Positions 15,673 through 23,243 of a DNA stretch of 64,000 bases are shown here, one piece after another. The number at the start of each line of letters is the position of its first letter. Within the stretch, counting starts at the first letter, position 1. Made by a program: the position numbers and the translations under genes. The notes beneath the pieces are model-generated. The model was not told the DNA's origin. It was given only the letters and a program-made list of their open reading frames with translations, and did not search any database. Source of the stretch: Nitratireductor aestuarii. GTDB taxonomy: Bacteria > Pseudomonadota > Alphaproteobacteria > Rhizobiales > Rhizobiaceae. The stretch is taken from assembly GCF_014641695.1 (NCBI RefSeq), contig NZ_BMIF01000001.1:1-64000 (forward strand), in the 5' to 3' direction.

Positions 15673-17877
15673 ATGTGGAGAGAGGACGACGTCACCTTCA
15701 CTCGTACGACAAATCTTCGCTTGGATGTATAGGGAAACTACCCGATTGATCACGTTCCAACGAATCGCACTTCCAAACTCTCCCGTGAGATGCAGCCATA
15801 GCGACCTCACTGTATCTAGGTCGTTTAGGATGCCGGCATGGTGAAGCCTACTTAGGCATGCTAACGCCAGGTCGACGCTGTCCGATTCGAACGTGCGATA
15901 CCTAAGAGCGAACGATCTAAACTGTCGCTGCTGTGTGTCTGGAACGATTTCCGTGATTTGGTCCTTTGCCTCGCGCCACTCAGCTTCAACGTTTCTGGGT
16001 TCTATCATTAATCCGCTAGACCATGGTTCACCAAGTAATCCGTGTTCTTGCAGGAGTTGTTCCCGTTCAGCATTGTCACGGGGGCTTTCATAACGCAGTG
16101 ATGCAAGAACTGGGTTGGTCAGATTGATGATATCAAGCTGTGTTTTGGCGCTCCGGAAAACGTCATAGCCCATCCTTTTCGCGGCGAAGAGAGCTTTAGA
16201 TTGAATCGGCCCAAACTCTGGGCAACTGATGTTGCTTCTGAATCTATCGGAGCAATGAAGGCCGTTTCGGAAGAAGAGATAATGGTTCTCCATTTTTTCC
16301 AAAGCGCTACGCCCTGGGATGGATTTGAGTTCATCAGAGAAAAGCTTGTGCAAACGATCAAGAGCAGCCTTTGACGGGGTGAGTGCAGATTTTCGATGTC
16401 GATCGAAATAGGCTTTGCAGAACTCGTCGACGCTTGGGATATCAAGCTCAGTACCAAATAGCGTGCGGGAATAGTAAGGCCGCGCGCATATCTCACCGTA
16501 GAAACCGTTGAGGCGCGCGGTCTTCAGAAGGCGATTGGCGAGTGTCACCGGCCGATACGAATAGTATGACCCAAGATTGTAGCTCCAATGACTTCCACCA
16601 AGAATGCCATCTGCAAGCGGCACCTTTTCGCGCGGGAGAGCATCGAATTTGTAGGAGTAGAGGGATGATACCTCTTGGGCGACCTTGAGATCATTAGGTT
16701 CGGCGGCAGAGTAGTGGCTGTTGATCCGGACTCTTTCTGAGCAATCGGGGAAATTAGTGACGGCGCTGAACACCAGTCTGCTGTCAAGCCCGCCAGACAG
16801 ATCCGTGACCACATGGTTGAAGGAAGGATGCTCTAAGACGGACCTGACGTTCGCGAGAATTTCGTCTTTTGCCTCAAGGAGTAGTTCCTCATACCGGAGC
16901 GGATCAAAGGGGGCCTGGTTTTCGAGTGCTGCTCTTAGGCTGGTATCATGAAGCTGGATTTTTCCATTTTTGACGTGAATGCGCTTATCAACCGGTAGCA
17001 GACGGACTGGGCTTACTTCCATTTGATGGGTGAAGTTCTGGTGGAATGCCTGCATGGTAGCGAACGCAAACGTTGCTTCATATCTGGCAGGGTCCAAGCT
17101 AAGTTTAACGCCTAAGGAGGATGCGAGCAGGAGCAGCAAGTGGTAGCTATTCGAGACTAGAGCCGTCCCATTCATCTCAAGGTAGTATAATTTCGCTATG
17201 CCAAAATAGTCACTGCCGCACACAACGGTTGACGTCGAAGGATCTGTAGCAAGATAAGTGTAATTCCCTGTCGGCTCATCTCGGAGAATGTCTGTAAGTT
17301 CATTCACATCGTGAAGTCCGAACAATAATCTTCGTTTGTGGAAGCACGATCCTGAAAACACGAATGAACAGTTTGAGCCTTCCGTGAATACCCCGGTATT
17401 GGCCATTATGCAGGATCCATCGTCGAGAATGTGTGTCTCGAGGCGCTGGTCAGCTGCAAAAAGTTCAAGTTGCTCTTTAGATTGTATGCCGCCGCTGATG
17501 AGCAGGAAGTCGGCATATGGATACGAAGCATGAAACACATCTTCAAAAACTGGTTCCGGAACGGAGCCGTTTATGAATGCGTTAAAGCCATCGGCATCGG
17601 ATCGATTGAGGAACAGTATCGGGTGAGAGAACGACATCGTATTGACCCCGCCTCTCTTGATGTGTCCCTGGATCGAGTAAAGACCGCTTTCCGTTAGCTC
17701 CCATGAAAAATCGTTCTCAGTTGTCCAGGTAGCACTTCGCTGGAGAACCTGCCCGCCCTTCAACAGGTATGTGTAGAACAAGTCATCCTTCTGAACGCCG
17801 CCCTCCGGCAAGAGCGTTGCACTCAGATGCCCGTTAATCTCAGTCGTGTCGAACTCGCATCGCGTCTGTCGCGTCAT
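15664..17877 (-). CDS. Asparagine-synthase-like PP-loop protein with N-terminal accessory domain
   Basis: 737 residues from ATG 17877, preceded by AGGA; the open frame extends to 17985. Three parts are seen. Residues about 10-90 are a beta-rich domain with paired tyrosines (DDLFYTYLLKGGQVL), like accessory domains on polysaccharide enzymes. Residues about 100-330 resemble a glutaminase-like fold (GNYTYLATDP, CGSDYFGIAKLYYLE) but without an N-terminal catalytic Cys. Residues about 355-650 are the Asn_synthase PP-loop domain with LSGGLDSRLVF near 360. The gene is visibly AT-richer than its neighbours, runs against the phage genes, and its stop overlaps the spike stop by 9 bases. It is probably acquired cargo that amidates or ligates an unknown substrate. 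Confidence 0.8.
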   Translation of the reverse strand: MTRQTRCEFDTTEINGHLSATLLPEGGVQKDDLFYTYLLKGGQVLQRSATWTTENDFSWELTESGLYSIQGHIKRGGVNTMSFSHPILFLNRSDADGFNAFINGSVPEPVFEDVFHASYPYADFLLISGGIQSKEQLELFAADQRLETHILDDGSCIMANTGVFTEGSNCSFVFSGSCFHKRRLLFGLHDVNELTDILRDEPTGNYTYLATDPSTSTVVCGSDYFGIAKLYYLEMNGTALVSNSYHLLLLLASSLGVKLSLDPARYEATFAFATMQAFHQNFTHQMEVSPVRLLPVDKRIHVKNGKIQLHDTSLRAALENQAPFDPLRYEELLLEAKDEILANVRSVLEHPSFNHVVTDLSGGLDSRLVFSAVTNFPDCSERVRINSHYSAAEPNDLKVAQEVSSLYSYKFDALPREKVPLADGILGGSHWSYNLGSYYSYRPVTLANRLLKTARLNGFYGEICARPYYSRTLFGTELDIPSVDEFCKAYFDRHRKSALTPSKAALDRLHKLFSDELKSIPGRSALEKMENHYLFFRNGLHCSDRFRSNISCPEFGPIQSKALFAAKRMGYDVFRSAKTQLDIINLTNPVLASLRYESPRDNAEREQLLQEHGLLGEPWSSGLMIEPRNVEAEWREAKDQITEIVPDTQQRQFRSFALRYRTFESDSVDLALACLSRLHHAGILNDLDTVRSLWLHLTGEFGSAIRWNVINRVVSLYIQAKICRTSEGDVVLSPHLT

Positions 17878-18034
17878 AACCCGATCCTGTTCTTTGATAC
17901 AGAAGTCCCCGCTAACGAAGTGCATGGATACCCGCCGTCTGCGCTCTTCTAAAATGGTCAATGACCAGCTGCAGCGGCCAGCCACGACGGGAATCGCTGC
18001 CCTTACGAAGGGGTGGCTGACCGCTGCCCGTGAG

Positions 18035-18373
18035 CTAATAGCTGGTGCAATTTACGCTGTTGCCGAAGCGATTACAGTTGGTTGTCACCGTTCTGCGCTG
18101 AGAGGCCGCCGCATGAGTGGCCATGCTTTGACTTGCAGCATCCATGGATGCCCGGGCTTGCCCACGGGAAGATCTGGATTCTGTCATTATGCACGTGGCC
18201 ATCTCGTTTGTTCCGGGCTGAAATCCATATGAAGCGCATCGCTTACTGAAATAGGCGAGCTGATGCTCTTGGGTTGCTGTCATATACCAGGCTGGTGATT
18301 CAGCCCGTCCTATGCCCCCATTCTGGCATCCCGATAGCGTAAACAGCGCAACGCAAAAAAAAAGTACCCTCAT
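18035..18373 (-). CDS. Small lipoprotein
   Basis: 112 residues from ATG 18373, with GAGGGAG upstream. The signal is MRVLFFCVALFTLSGCQNGG with a clear lipobox (LSGC). The mature part contains HQLAYFSKRCASYGFQPGTN and a Cys pair near the end (TNCNRFGNSVNCTSY). Proteins of this kind (a short YGFxPGT motif and a Cys-rich tail) are common small lipoproteins in alphaproteobacteria and their phages. Outer-membrane location is expected. Function unknown. Confidence 0.7.
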   Translation of the reverse strand: MRVLFFCVALFTLSGCQNGGIGRAESPAWYMTATQEHQLAYFSKRCASYGFQPGTNEMATCIMTESRSSRGQARASMDAASQSMATHAAASQRRTVTTNCNRFGNSVNCTSY

Positions 18374-18723
18374 CCAACACTCCCTCAAAACCAACGTTCA
18401 TACCTAGCACAACAATTCAGAAGGACCAGACCGATGGAAGCAAACTTCCCGCGATCACTGTCGCTTGTGCGGGCAATGACCAACGCATGAGAGTGGATGA
18501 GTGGCAGCAGCGGGGGGGGGAGGCCGAGCTGCTGCCGACGGCAATTTAGCATGGAATATCACATGCGGAAGACGGTGGTTCAATGCAGTCGACCGACAGA
18601 GTGGGAGCAAAATCGGTTCGCCCACTCTGCCGACCTGCCACCACCCCGGAAGTTTATCTTCCTCGGTCTTGATCTGCTCAGCAATCTATCCGTTCGGTGG
18701 AAGGTTAATCGAATTTGGTGCGC
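18374..18723. other. Gene-poor stretch with a nine-G tract
   Basis: No convincing long gene. An 18-codon frame at ATG 18434 has a good AAGGA site and overlaps by ATGA a second short frame that runs into a run of nine G at 18512-18520. One G fewer, or one more, would open much longer frames (to about 18727 or 18920). This is either a decayed gene, a phase-variable tract or a sequencing artefact. Confidence 0.35.
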
Positions 18724-18845
18724 ATGAAAAAGCCCGCCCGGGAGGAGGATGGGCGGGCTTATCTAAGATGCAGCACGGGAGGAGGGTGTGCTGCATTCGT
18801 GTCGGCGGTTCATCTAGGAGGAGGAGACGGCCGACGGCCCGGTAC
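18724..18845 (-). ncRNA. Trans-acting sRNA with three anti-Shine-Dalgarno hairpin loops (alpha-r14/NfeR1-like)
   Basis: Read leftward, three hairpins follow one another: arms 18830-18835/18801-18806, 18788-18795/18769-18776 and 18751-18760/18730-18739. Their loops expose CUCCUCCUCC, ACCCUCCUCCC and AUCCUCCUCCC, all complementary to ribosome binding sites. The third hairpin has a 10-bp GC stem followed by five U, a rho-independent terminator. Three successive loops with a CCUCCUCC motif are the hallmark I recall for the rhizobial alpha-r14 family (NfeR1 of Sinorhizobium meliloti), which represses several transporter mRNAs. The 5' end is estimated. Location inside a prophage is notable. Confidence 0.8.
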
Positions 18846-18921
18846 CTAGGAAAAATAGCCTCGTCTGACCACCTTAAACTACAGCGGTGCGGCGATCTGA
18901 CCGTGTGTGCCGACCTTTAGT

Positions 18922-19302
18922 TCAGTTCAGGCCTGATGGCCAAAGCCACCAGAGGAGAAGAGCTACCGCGACAAACCACAGAGCGACGACAATGATGAGC
19001 CCGACTGTGCTTGATGGCCGCTCCAATCGCTCTGCAGCCATTGCGCGAAACTCTTCCATGAGACCAGCTGGGATGAGACGGACTGCCAGAAGGATGCCGA
19101 TCGGCAGGATCAGCACGTCATCGAGATAGCCAAGAACCGGGATGAAGTCCGGAATGAGATCGATCGGGGATAGCGCGTAAGCAGCTACTGCAGCGGCAAC
19201 GACCTTCGCAATCAGCGGTGTGCGAGGATCGCGGGCGGCAAGCCAAAGAGCAAGCACATCGCGCTTTATTGCACGCGCCCAATTCCGTAGCCGGTCCCAC
19301 AT
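18922..19302 (-). CDS. DUF1232 membrane protein
   Basis: 126 residues from ATG 19302, chosen because GAGGAG lies eight bases upstream; longer starts at 19317 and 19329 exist. The DUF1232 signature is clear: ARDPRTPLIAKVVAAAVAAY, then ALSPIDLIPDFIPVLGYLDD. There are hydrophobic helices at about 30-50 and 60-85, and a C-terminal membrane anchor (IIVVALWFVAVALLLWWLW). DUF1232 proteins are widespread small membrane proteins of unknown function. It is transcribed away from the lysis cassette, toward the sRNA. Confidence 0.9.
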   Translation of the reverse strand: MWDRLRNWARAIKRDVLALWLAARDPRTPLIAKVVAAAVAAYALSPIDLIPDFIPVLGYLDDVLILPIGILLAVRLIPAGLMEEFRAMAAERLERPSSTVGLIIVVALWFVAVALLLWWLWPSGLN

Positions 19303-19370
19303 CTTCGGGCTCCTCATCCCGGTACGCACATCCTCGATATCAAATCTAGTGTTTAAAAGGAAACATAACG

Positions 19371-20018
19371 ATGGTCGACCTGGTGAAGGGCGACACGCGC
19401 CTGATCATTAGCGTGTGCCGCAAGCATGGGCTGCTGCGCAATCAAGCGGCGTACGTGCTCGCAACTGCACATTGGGAAACTGCCCGTACCATGAAGCCGG
19501 TGCGCGAATACGGCGGCGAGAAGTACCTTCAGAGCAAGCCCTACTATCCGTTCGTCGGGATGGGTTACGTGCAGCTGACTTGGGAGGCGAACTATCGGAA
19601 AGCCTCCCAGATCCTTGGTGTCGACTTCGTAGGGAACCCCAAGCTTCTGCTTGAGCCTGCGCATGCCTCGGAAATTCTCGTTCGCGGCATGATGGGTGGC
19701 TGGTTCACCGGGAAGAAGCTGTCCGACTACATCATCCTGCAGCGCTCCGACTTCGTCAACGCGCGCCGTATCGTCAACGGCATGGACAAGGCGCAGGAGA
19801 TTGCAGTTCTGGCCCATGAGTACGACTCGCTGCTCAAGGTGGACGGCTACGGCGAAGAGAGCACCACCCGTGAGCCCAGCATTCCCAAGCTTCCCACTTC
19901 AAAAACGGACCTCCCGGCAACCACCCAAAAGAACACTGGCAAGGGCGGGCTCATTGGCCTCATCGTCGCGGCAATTGCAGCAGCGGCCGGAATCTTCTTC
20001 GGCATCACAGGAGACTGA
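19371..20018 (+). CDS. Endolysin, GH19-like, with C-terminal membrane segment
   Basis: 215 residues. The lysozyme/chitinase-like core has AAYVLATAHWETARTMKPVR, with Glu36 as the likely catalytic acid, and GMGYVQLTWEANYRKAS, the substrate-cleft motif shared with GH19-type phage endolysins. After a Pro/Thr-rich linker (about 165-185) comes a C-terminal hydrophobic helix (GLIGLIVAAIAAAAGIFFGI). That is unusual for a cytoplasmic endolysin and suggests a membrane-tethered form. There is no N-terminal signal. It is the first gene of the lysis cassette and cuts peptidoglycan at the end of the lytic cycle. Confidence 0.85.
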   Translation: MVDLVKGDTRLIISVCRKHGLLRNQAAYVLATAHWETARTMKPVREYGGEKYLQSKPYYPFVGMGYVQLTWEANYRKASQILGVDFVGNPKLLLEPAHASEILVRGMMGGWFTGKKLSDYIILQRSDFVNARRIVNGMDKAQEIAVLAHEYDSLLKVDGYGEESTTREPSIPKLPTSKTDLPATTQKNTGKGGLIGLIVAAIAAAAGIFFGITGD

Positions 20019-20021
20019 CCC

Positions 20022-20231
20022 ATGTGGCAGCGTATACGTGAATTCTTCCGCGACTCGGAGACAATCTTCTGGGCTCGCCTCCAGATGCTTGGGGCGGCAA
20101 TCGTCGCCACCGTGGCTGTGATCGACCCCATGCTTTTCGCGAACTACATCCCGGCGGCCTACCTGCCGGCCTATGTGTTCCTATCCGGCGTCCTCACCGA
20201 ATACCTGCGTCGGCGCCGGTCTGACCTATGA
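20022..20231 (+). CDS. Small membrane protein, possible holin
   Basis: 69 residues, three bases after the endolysin stop. A charged N-terminus (MWQRIREFFRDSETIFWARL) precedes a hydrophobic hairpin with two short segments (MLGAAIVATVAVIDPMLF and AAYLPAYVFLSGVLTEYL) and a basic tail RRRRSDL. Size, topology and place directly after the endolysin suit a holin, but holins lack a common motif so this remains inference. Its stop overlaps the next start by ATGA. Confidence 0.6.
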   Translation: MWQRIREFFRDSETIFWARLQMLGAAIVATVAVIDPMLFANYIPAAYLPAYVFLSGVLTEYLRRRRSDL

Positions 20232-20440
20232 TGGACCTCATCCCTTACATCGTTGGAGCCGTGCTGGCTGTCCTGGGTTTGGGCGGCCTGTGGGTCAAAG
20301 CGGAAAACTTAGGCAAGGCGAAGAAGGAAGCGGAGCATGCAAGGCAACGCGAAAAGGATCTTGATCGCATCAAGCGGGCTGCTGATGCCCGGCCTTCTGG
20401 GAGCGTGCACGACGACCCATTCAACAGGGACAACGGCTGA
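20228..20440 (+). CDS. Inner-membrane spanin (Rz-like)
   Basis: 70 residues: an N-terminal membrane anchor (LIPYIVGAVLAVLGLGGLWV) followed by a charged coiled coil (GKAKKEAEHARQREKDLDRI). This is the layout of an i-spanin. A lipoprotein gene lies inside and beyond it in another frame (20337-20561), the classic Rz/Rz1 nesting. Together they would fuse inner and outer membranes during lysis. It is short for an i-spanin, so the periplasmic span would depend on the partner. Confidence 0.7.
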   Translation: MMDLIPYIVGAVLAVLGLGGLWVKAENLGKAKKEAEHARQREKDLDRIKRAADARPSGSVHDDPFNRDNG

Positions 20441-20561
20441 CGTTTGCCTGATCTGGAAGCCGGTCACGTACTCGGCCAGCCAGGACAGCGAGCAGACGAT
20501 CGAAGAGGCGCGAGAAAACAACGCAAGGCGTAGCGCTTACTGCGAGGCGAGCCGACGATGA
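20337..20561 (+). CDS. Outer-membrane spanin lipoprotein (Rz1-like), overlapping Rz
   Basis: 74 residues starting within the Rz-like gene, overlapping it by 104 bases in a different frame. The signal MQGNAKRILIASSGLLMPGL ends in the lipobox LLGAC, and the mature protein is short with two further Cys. Overlap with a preceding single-anchor coiled-coil protein is the diagnostic arrangement of spanin pairs. The mature part is acidic and helical rather than proline-rich. The stop overlaps the next ATG by ATGA. Confidence 0.7.
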   Translation: MQGNAKRILIASSGLLMPGLLGACTTTHSTGTTADVCLIWKPVTYSASQDSEQTIEEARENNARRSAYCEASRR

Positions 20562-21007
20562 TCAACCGCCGTGTTGAATACCTCTCGGCCACGATCATGG
20601 TGGGCTGGGCAGGGCTGCTGATCGCCACGAGCGATAACAGCGTTACCTCAAGCGTAGCCTTCGCACCGATGATCAGCCGCGGCTGGACCGAAATCCAGCT
20701 GGCCATCATCCTAGGCTTGTTCGGCCTGGTTTGGCTCTGCGCTCTATGGGTGAATGGCCGCTACCGACGAACGCCAGTGTTCCGATGTATCTGCGCCGCT
20801 GGGGGCGTTGTCATCTGGAGCCATGTCGGCTTGCAGCTCGTCATCAGCGGCTTCCGGACGGGCATATGGTCCACCGGACTGCCCGTCTACTGGACACTTG
20901 CCGCATTCGATCTGGCATCATGTTACCGCAGCGCGGCGGATGCCTACTTTGCTCACCTCAAGGGTAAGCTCAAAGACAAAATGGCAGCCGCGCAGCATGA
21001 ACCTTGA
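20558..21007 (+). CDS. Multi-pass membrane protein of the lysis region
   Basis: 149 residues with about four hydrophobic segments (about 12-25, 48-65, 75-98 and 105-122), a basic middle (NGRYRRTPVFRCICAAGG) and a polar C-terminus. It is coupled to the Rz1-like gene by ATGA overlap and to the following gene by an 11-base overlap. Such a protein next to spanins may be an additional holin or an antiholin. No family is recognised. Confidence 0.55.
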   Translation: MINRRVEYLSATIMVGWAGLLIATSDNSVTSSVAFAPMISRGWTEIQLAIILGLFGLVWLCALWVNGRYRRTPVFRCICAAGGVVIWSHVGLQLVISGFRTGIWSTGLPVYWTLAAFDLASCYRSAADAYFAHLKGKLKDKMAAAQHEP

Positions 21008-21416
21008 TTCATTGACAACAGCAATCGCCGCCATCGGCGCAGTCATCGCTGCTCTCTTTGGCATCTACAGGGCATCAGGGGGGCAAGTTAAGCCGACAGA
21101 GCAAGCACCGGCCCCGACACTCCCGGCAATGGTCAACCAGTACACCAACGGGCTGAAGAACATAGAGAACGAGCTCCAGGCAGCGGTGAGAGTGCTCCAC
21201 GATACCAAGCGCACGATGGAGACGATCAGCAGCCATCAACAAAAGTCGGTTGGCGAGTTGGAAAGCATCAACCGCATGCTAGGCCGGATCGAGAACAACC
21301 AGGCAAATCTTAACCGCACCCTTGAGACGATCAAGAACCACGACGAAACCTCTGTGCAGATCCTTGGGCAGATCAGGGAGTTCGTGCGGGTGAAGGGTAT
21401 CCACCGGTCGGGGTGA
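20997..21416 (+). CDS. Membrane-anchored coiled-coil protein
   Basis: 139 residues from ATG 20997, overlapping the preceding gene. An N-terminal anchor (LTTAIAAIGAVIAALFGIYR) is followed by a Pro/Thr linker and then a long coiled coil (about 50-135; LKNIENELQAAVRVLHDTKR). The upstream open frame to 20754 is a shadow. It would be tethered to the inner membrane with the coiled coil on either side. It closes the lysis cassette. No family recognised. Confidence 0.55.
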   Translation: MNLDSLTTAIAAIGAVIAALFGIYRASGGQVKPTEQAPAPTLPAMVNQYTNGLKNIENELQAAVRVLHDTKRTMETISSHQQKSVGELESINRMLGRIENNQANLNRTLETIKNHDETSVQILGQIREFVRVKGIHRSG

Positions 21417-21595
21417 GCTGCCCTGACAGTCACCGGTACCGCTCCCGCGCACTCTTCGTGTGGCGCTTAGTTTGCAACCAGTTTAGCCATAGAGCTTTCA
21501 TGAACTGGCGAAAGAGAAGGAACTGTGAAGGCAACTTTTCCTTGACTACGCGTTCAGAGAGCCAGCTCAGCGGCGTCATAAGAGCCTTGTTGGGT

Positions 21596-21781
21596 CTAGG
21601 CAGATCCCGCGATCTCGACGTTCTTTAAGGCTTTCAAGATAATATTTTGGGAGCCTTTGATATGCTCCTGCAAAATGTGGGCGGCCGCCAATTCAAGGGA
21701 GGGCAGTCCGTTCTTATCACCATATCGCTTCAACGCTGCTGCTTCCTGAAGAGATAAATCAACAGCTATCAGGACTCTCAT
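21596..21781 (-). CDS. Small helical protein, RHH-like size
   Basis: 61 residues from ATG 21781, with GGGGGAGG five bases upstream, an excellent ribosome site. The N-terminus MRVLIAVDLSLQEAAALKRY has the strand-then-helix beginning of ribbon-helix-helix regulators. The rest is helical (LELAAAHILQEHIKGSQNII). It could be a small DNA-binding protein or antitoxin-like, but no toxin is seen beside it. It lies in the cargo stretch between the lysis genes and the att site. Confidence 0.55.
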   Translation of the reverse strand: MRVLIAVDLSLQEAAALKRYGDKNGLPSLELAAAHILQEHIKGSQNIILKALKNVEIAGSA

Positions 21782-21855
21782 CTTGCCTCCCCCAACCGGG
21801 TTGGAAACAAGCATATTACATCCGCCAAATCAACTCGTGTAAACACACAATTCCA

Positions 21856-22239
21856 CTACAAAACACCACCAGATCTTGCAGGAATGCGCGATGCAAGTTG
21901 GTCAACGACGGCTAGCAGCTGAACTTCATCGGTAGGCTTTCCTAGAATGGGCGCGCCGCTGATAATCTGGCCACATAGTTGCCGTGGGTCTCCTACCGCG
22001 GTGGCGATCACGAAAGGAATGCTCCGGTCTTTCAACGCCGCTGCAACCGGCGTTACCAGCTCATCACGAAGATTGACATCAAGGATCGCGACTGTCGGGA
22101 GTTCTTCTTCGAGGATCTGCAGGGCGCGGTGGACACTTGGAGCCGGTCCCAAAACGATCCAACCATGATCCTCAAACACATGGGTTAGATCCATCGCGAC
22201 GAACAATTCGTCTTCGACGATTAGAACACTTCTTGGCAC
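21856..22239 (-). CDS. Stand-alone response-regulator receiver protein
   Basis: 127 residues from GTG 22239, with GGAG upstream; ATG 22293 would add 18 residues. This is one CheY-like receiver domain only: acidic pair E9/D10 (SVLIVEDELFVAMDL), phosphoacceptor Asp54 (VAILDVNL), Thr/Ala at the switch (FVIATAVGD) and the conserved Lys in PILGKPTDEVQL. There is no output domain. The spacing resembles the receiver family found with HWE-type kinases in rhizobia. The gene is isolated from any kinase and lies inside the integrated element. Confidence 0.85.
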   Translation of the reverse strand: MPRSVLIVEDELFVAMDLTHVFEDHGWIVLGPAPSVHRALQILEEELPTVAILDVNLRDELVTPVAAALKDRSIPFVIATAVGDPRQLCGQIISGAPILGKPTDEVQLLAVVDQLASRIPARSGGVL

Positions 22240-22458
22240 GCCCCAGTTCTCCACTACAACTCGTCCCGGCCCGCGAACGTCTGAGGACTGCAATGGTTCC
22301 CATAGAGGAAGTGTAGCTGCGACGGTAGAACTGTAGCAGTGGCCAGCTTAGATGCTTGACGCATCATGGGGGGGGGGCGTGCTGACCACTGCCAATAGCC
22401 AACTAACATCAGAGAGTTAATTTGGTAAGATGTTAGATGCGCACGGGCACTTCTACCG

Positions 22459-22782
22459 TCACTGTTTCCGCTGCTGATCAGGCTCGAACTGGGCAATTCC
22501 TTGGATCTCACATAGCTTGTTCGCGCATGCAGCTGAAAGATCGTCCCAAAGAGCATTGAGATTGTCGATGAGCATCTGAAGGTCTTCATCGACATCACCT
22601 TCTTCCAATATCAATTGGATGGTGGCTCGACAGGTGGCCTCGGCTTCTGTCAGTGCGGTGTAAATCGCCATCGCTTGCCTGAGGTTTAGATCCTTCTTGG
22701 TCAGGATGGTTTCGATGTCGCTTTCCAGCCGATCCGCAATCATGCCTTGCTCAATGAGCGACTCCACCAAGGCAGGGTCCAT
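22459..22782 (-). CDS. Acidic helical protein of unknown function
   Basis: 107 residues from ATG 22782, which has GGAGG five bases upstream; ATG 22794 lies further out. The protein is strongly acidic and wholly helical (DIETILTKKDLNLRQAMAIY, then ILEEGDVDEDLQMLIDNL), with no signal or membrane segment. It may bind a partner protein or act as a small regulator. No family recognised. It is the next leftward gene upstream of the receiver protein, 220 bases away across a ten-G tract. Confidence 0.55.
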   Translation of the reverse strand: MDPALVESLIEQGMIADRLESDIETILTKKDLNLRQAMAIYTALTEAEATCRATIQLILEEGDVDEDLQMLIDNLNALWDDLSAACANKLCEIQGIAQFEPDQQRKQ

Positions 22783-23243
22783 GGCGTCCTCCATGCAAGT
22801 GAGCGGCCAATCTGCTTGTAAGTAGATATCGCGCTCTTGGCTGCCGGCAAATCAATGATCAGCGTTCAGTGAAACAATCGCGTGGTGATGCTGCTCCCGG
22901 ATAAGAATGATCCGCATCGCGCTGTGGCTGGCTGGCTTTCAGATGCCCGGCGTAGCGCAATATTGGCAGTCTCAAATCTTTCGTCAGTCGGGAGCGTTGG
23001 ACGGAATTGATTGTCTTCTAAAAAGCGTTCCACGACCGTCGCATCGAACTTTGTTTTCTGCTTCGCTCAATGCGGCCATTACGGCATCGTACATCTATGC
23101 AGGAACCTGAGGTGGTGGGCAACGGCGTCACCGTTTCATACGAAGCCTTCGTACAGAGAGTTCGTGAAGGCGAGTGCATGCACCGCTCGGGGGTGAGACA
23201 AAATCTCAGTTGACTCTGCGTACAATGTTCTCATTTTGTTCGC
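22783..23243. other. Gene-poor stretch before the att-proximal gene
   Basis: No convincing gene. A 38-codon frame from ATG 23097 to 23213 (MQEPEVVGNGVTVSYEAFVQ at its start) is the only protein-like piece and lacks a ribosome site. No terminator or clear promoter is seen. Confidence 0.3.

Noticed and set aside
18501-18920. 139-codon rightward frame over the sRNA locus
   Set aside because: It runs through the three hairpins of the sRNA and is Arg-rich with no start signal.
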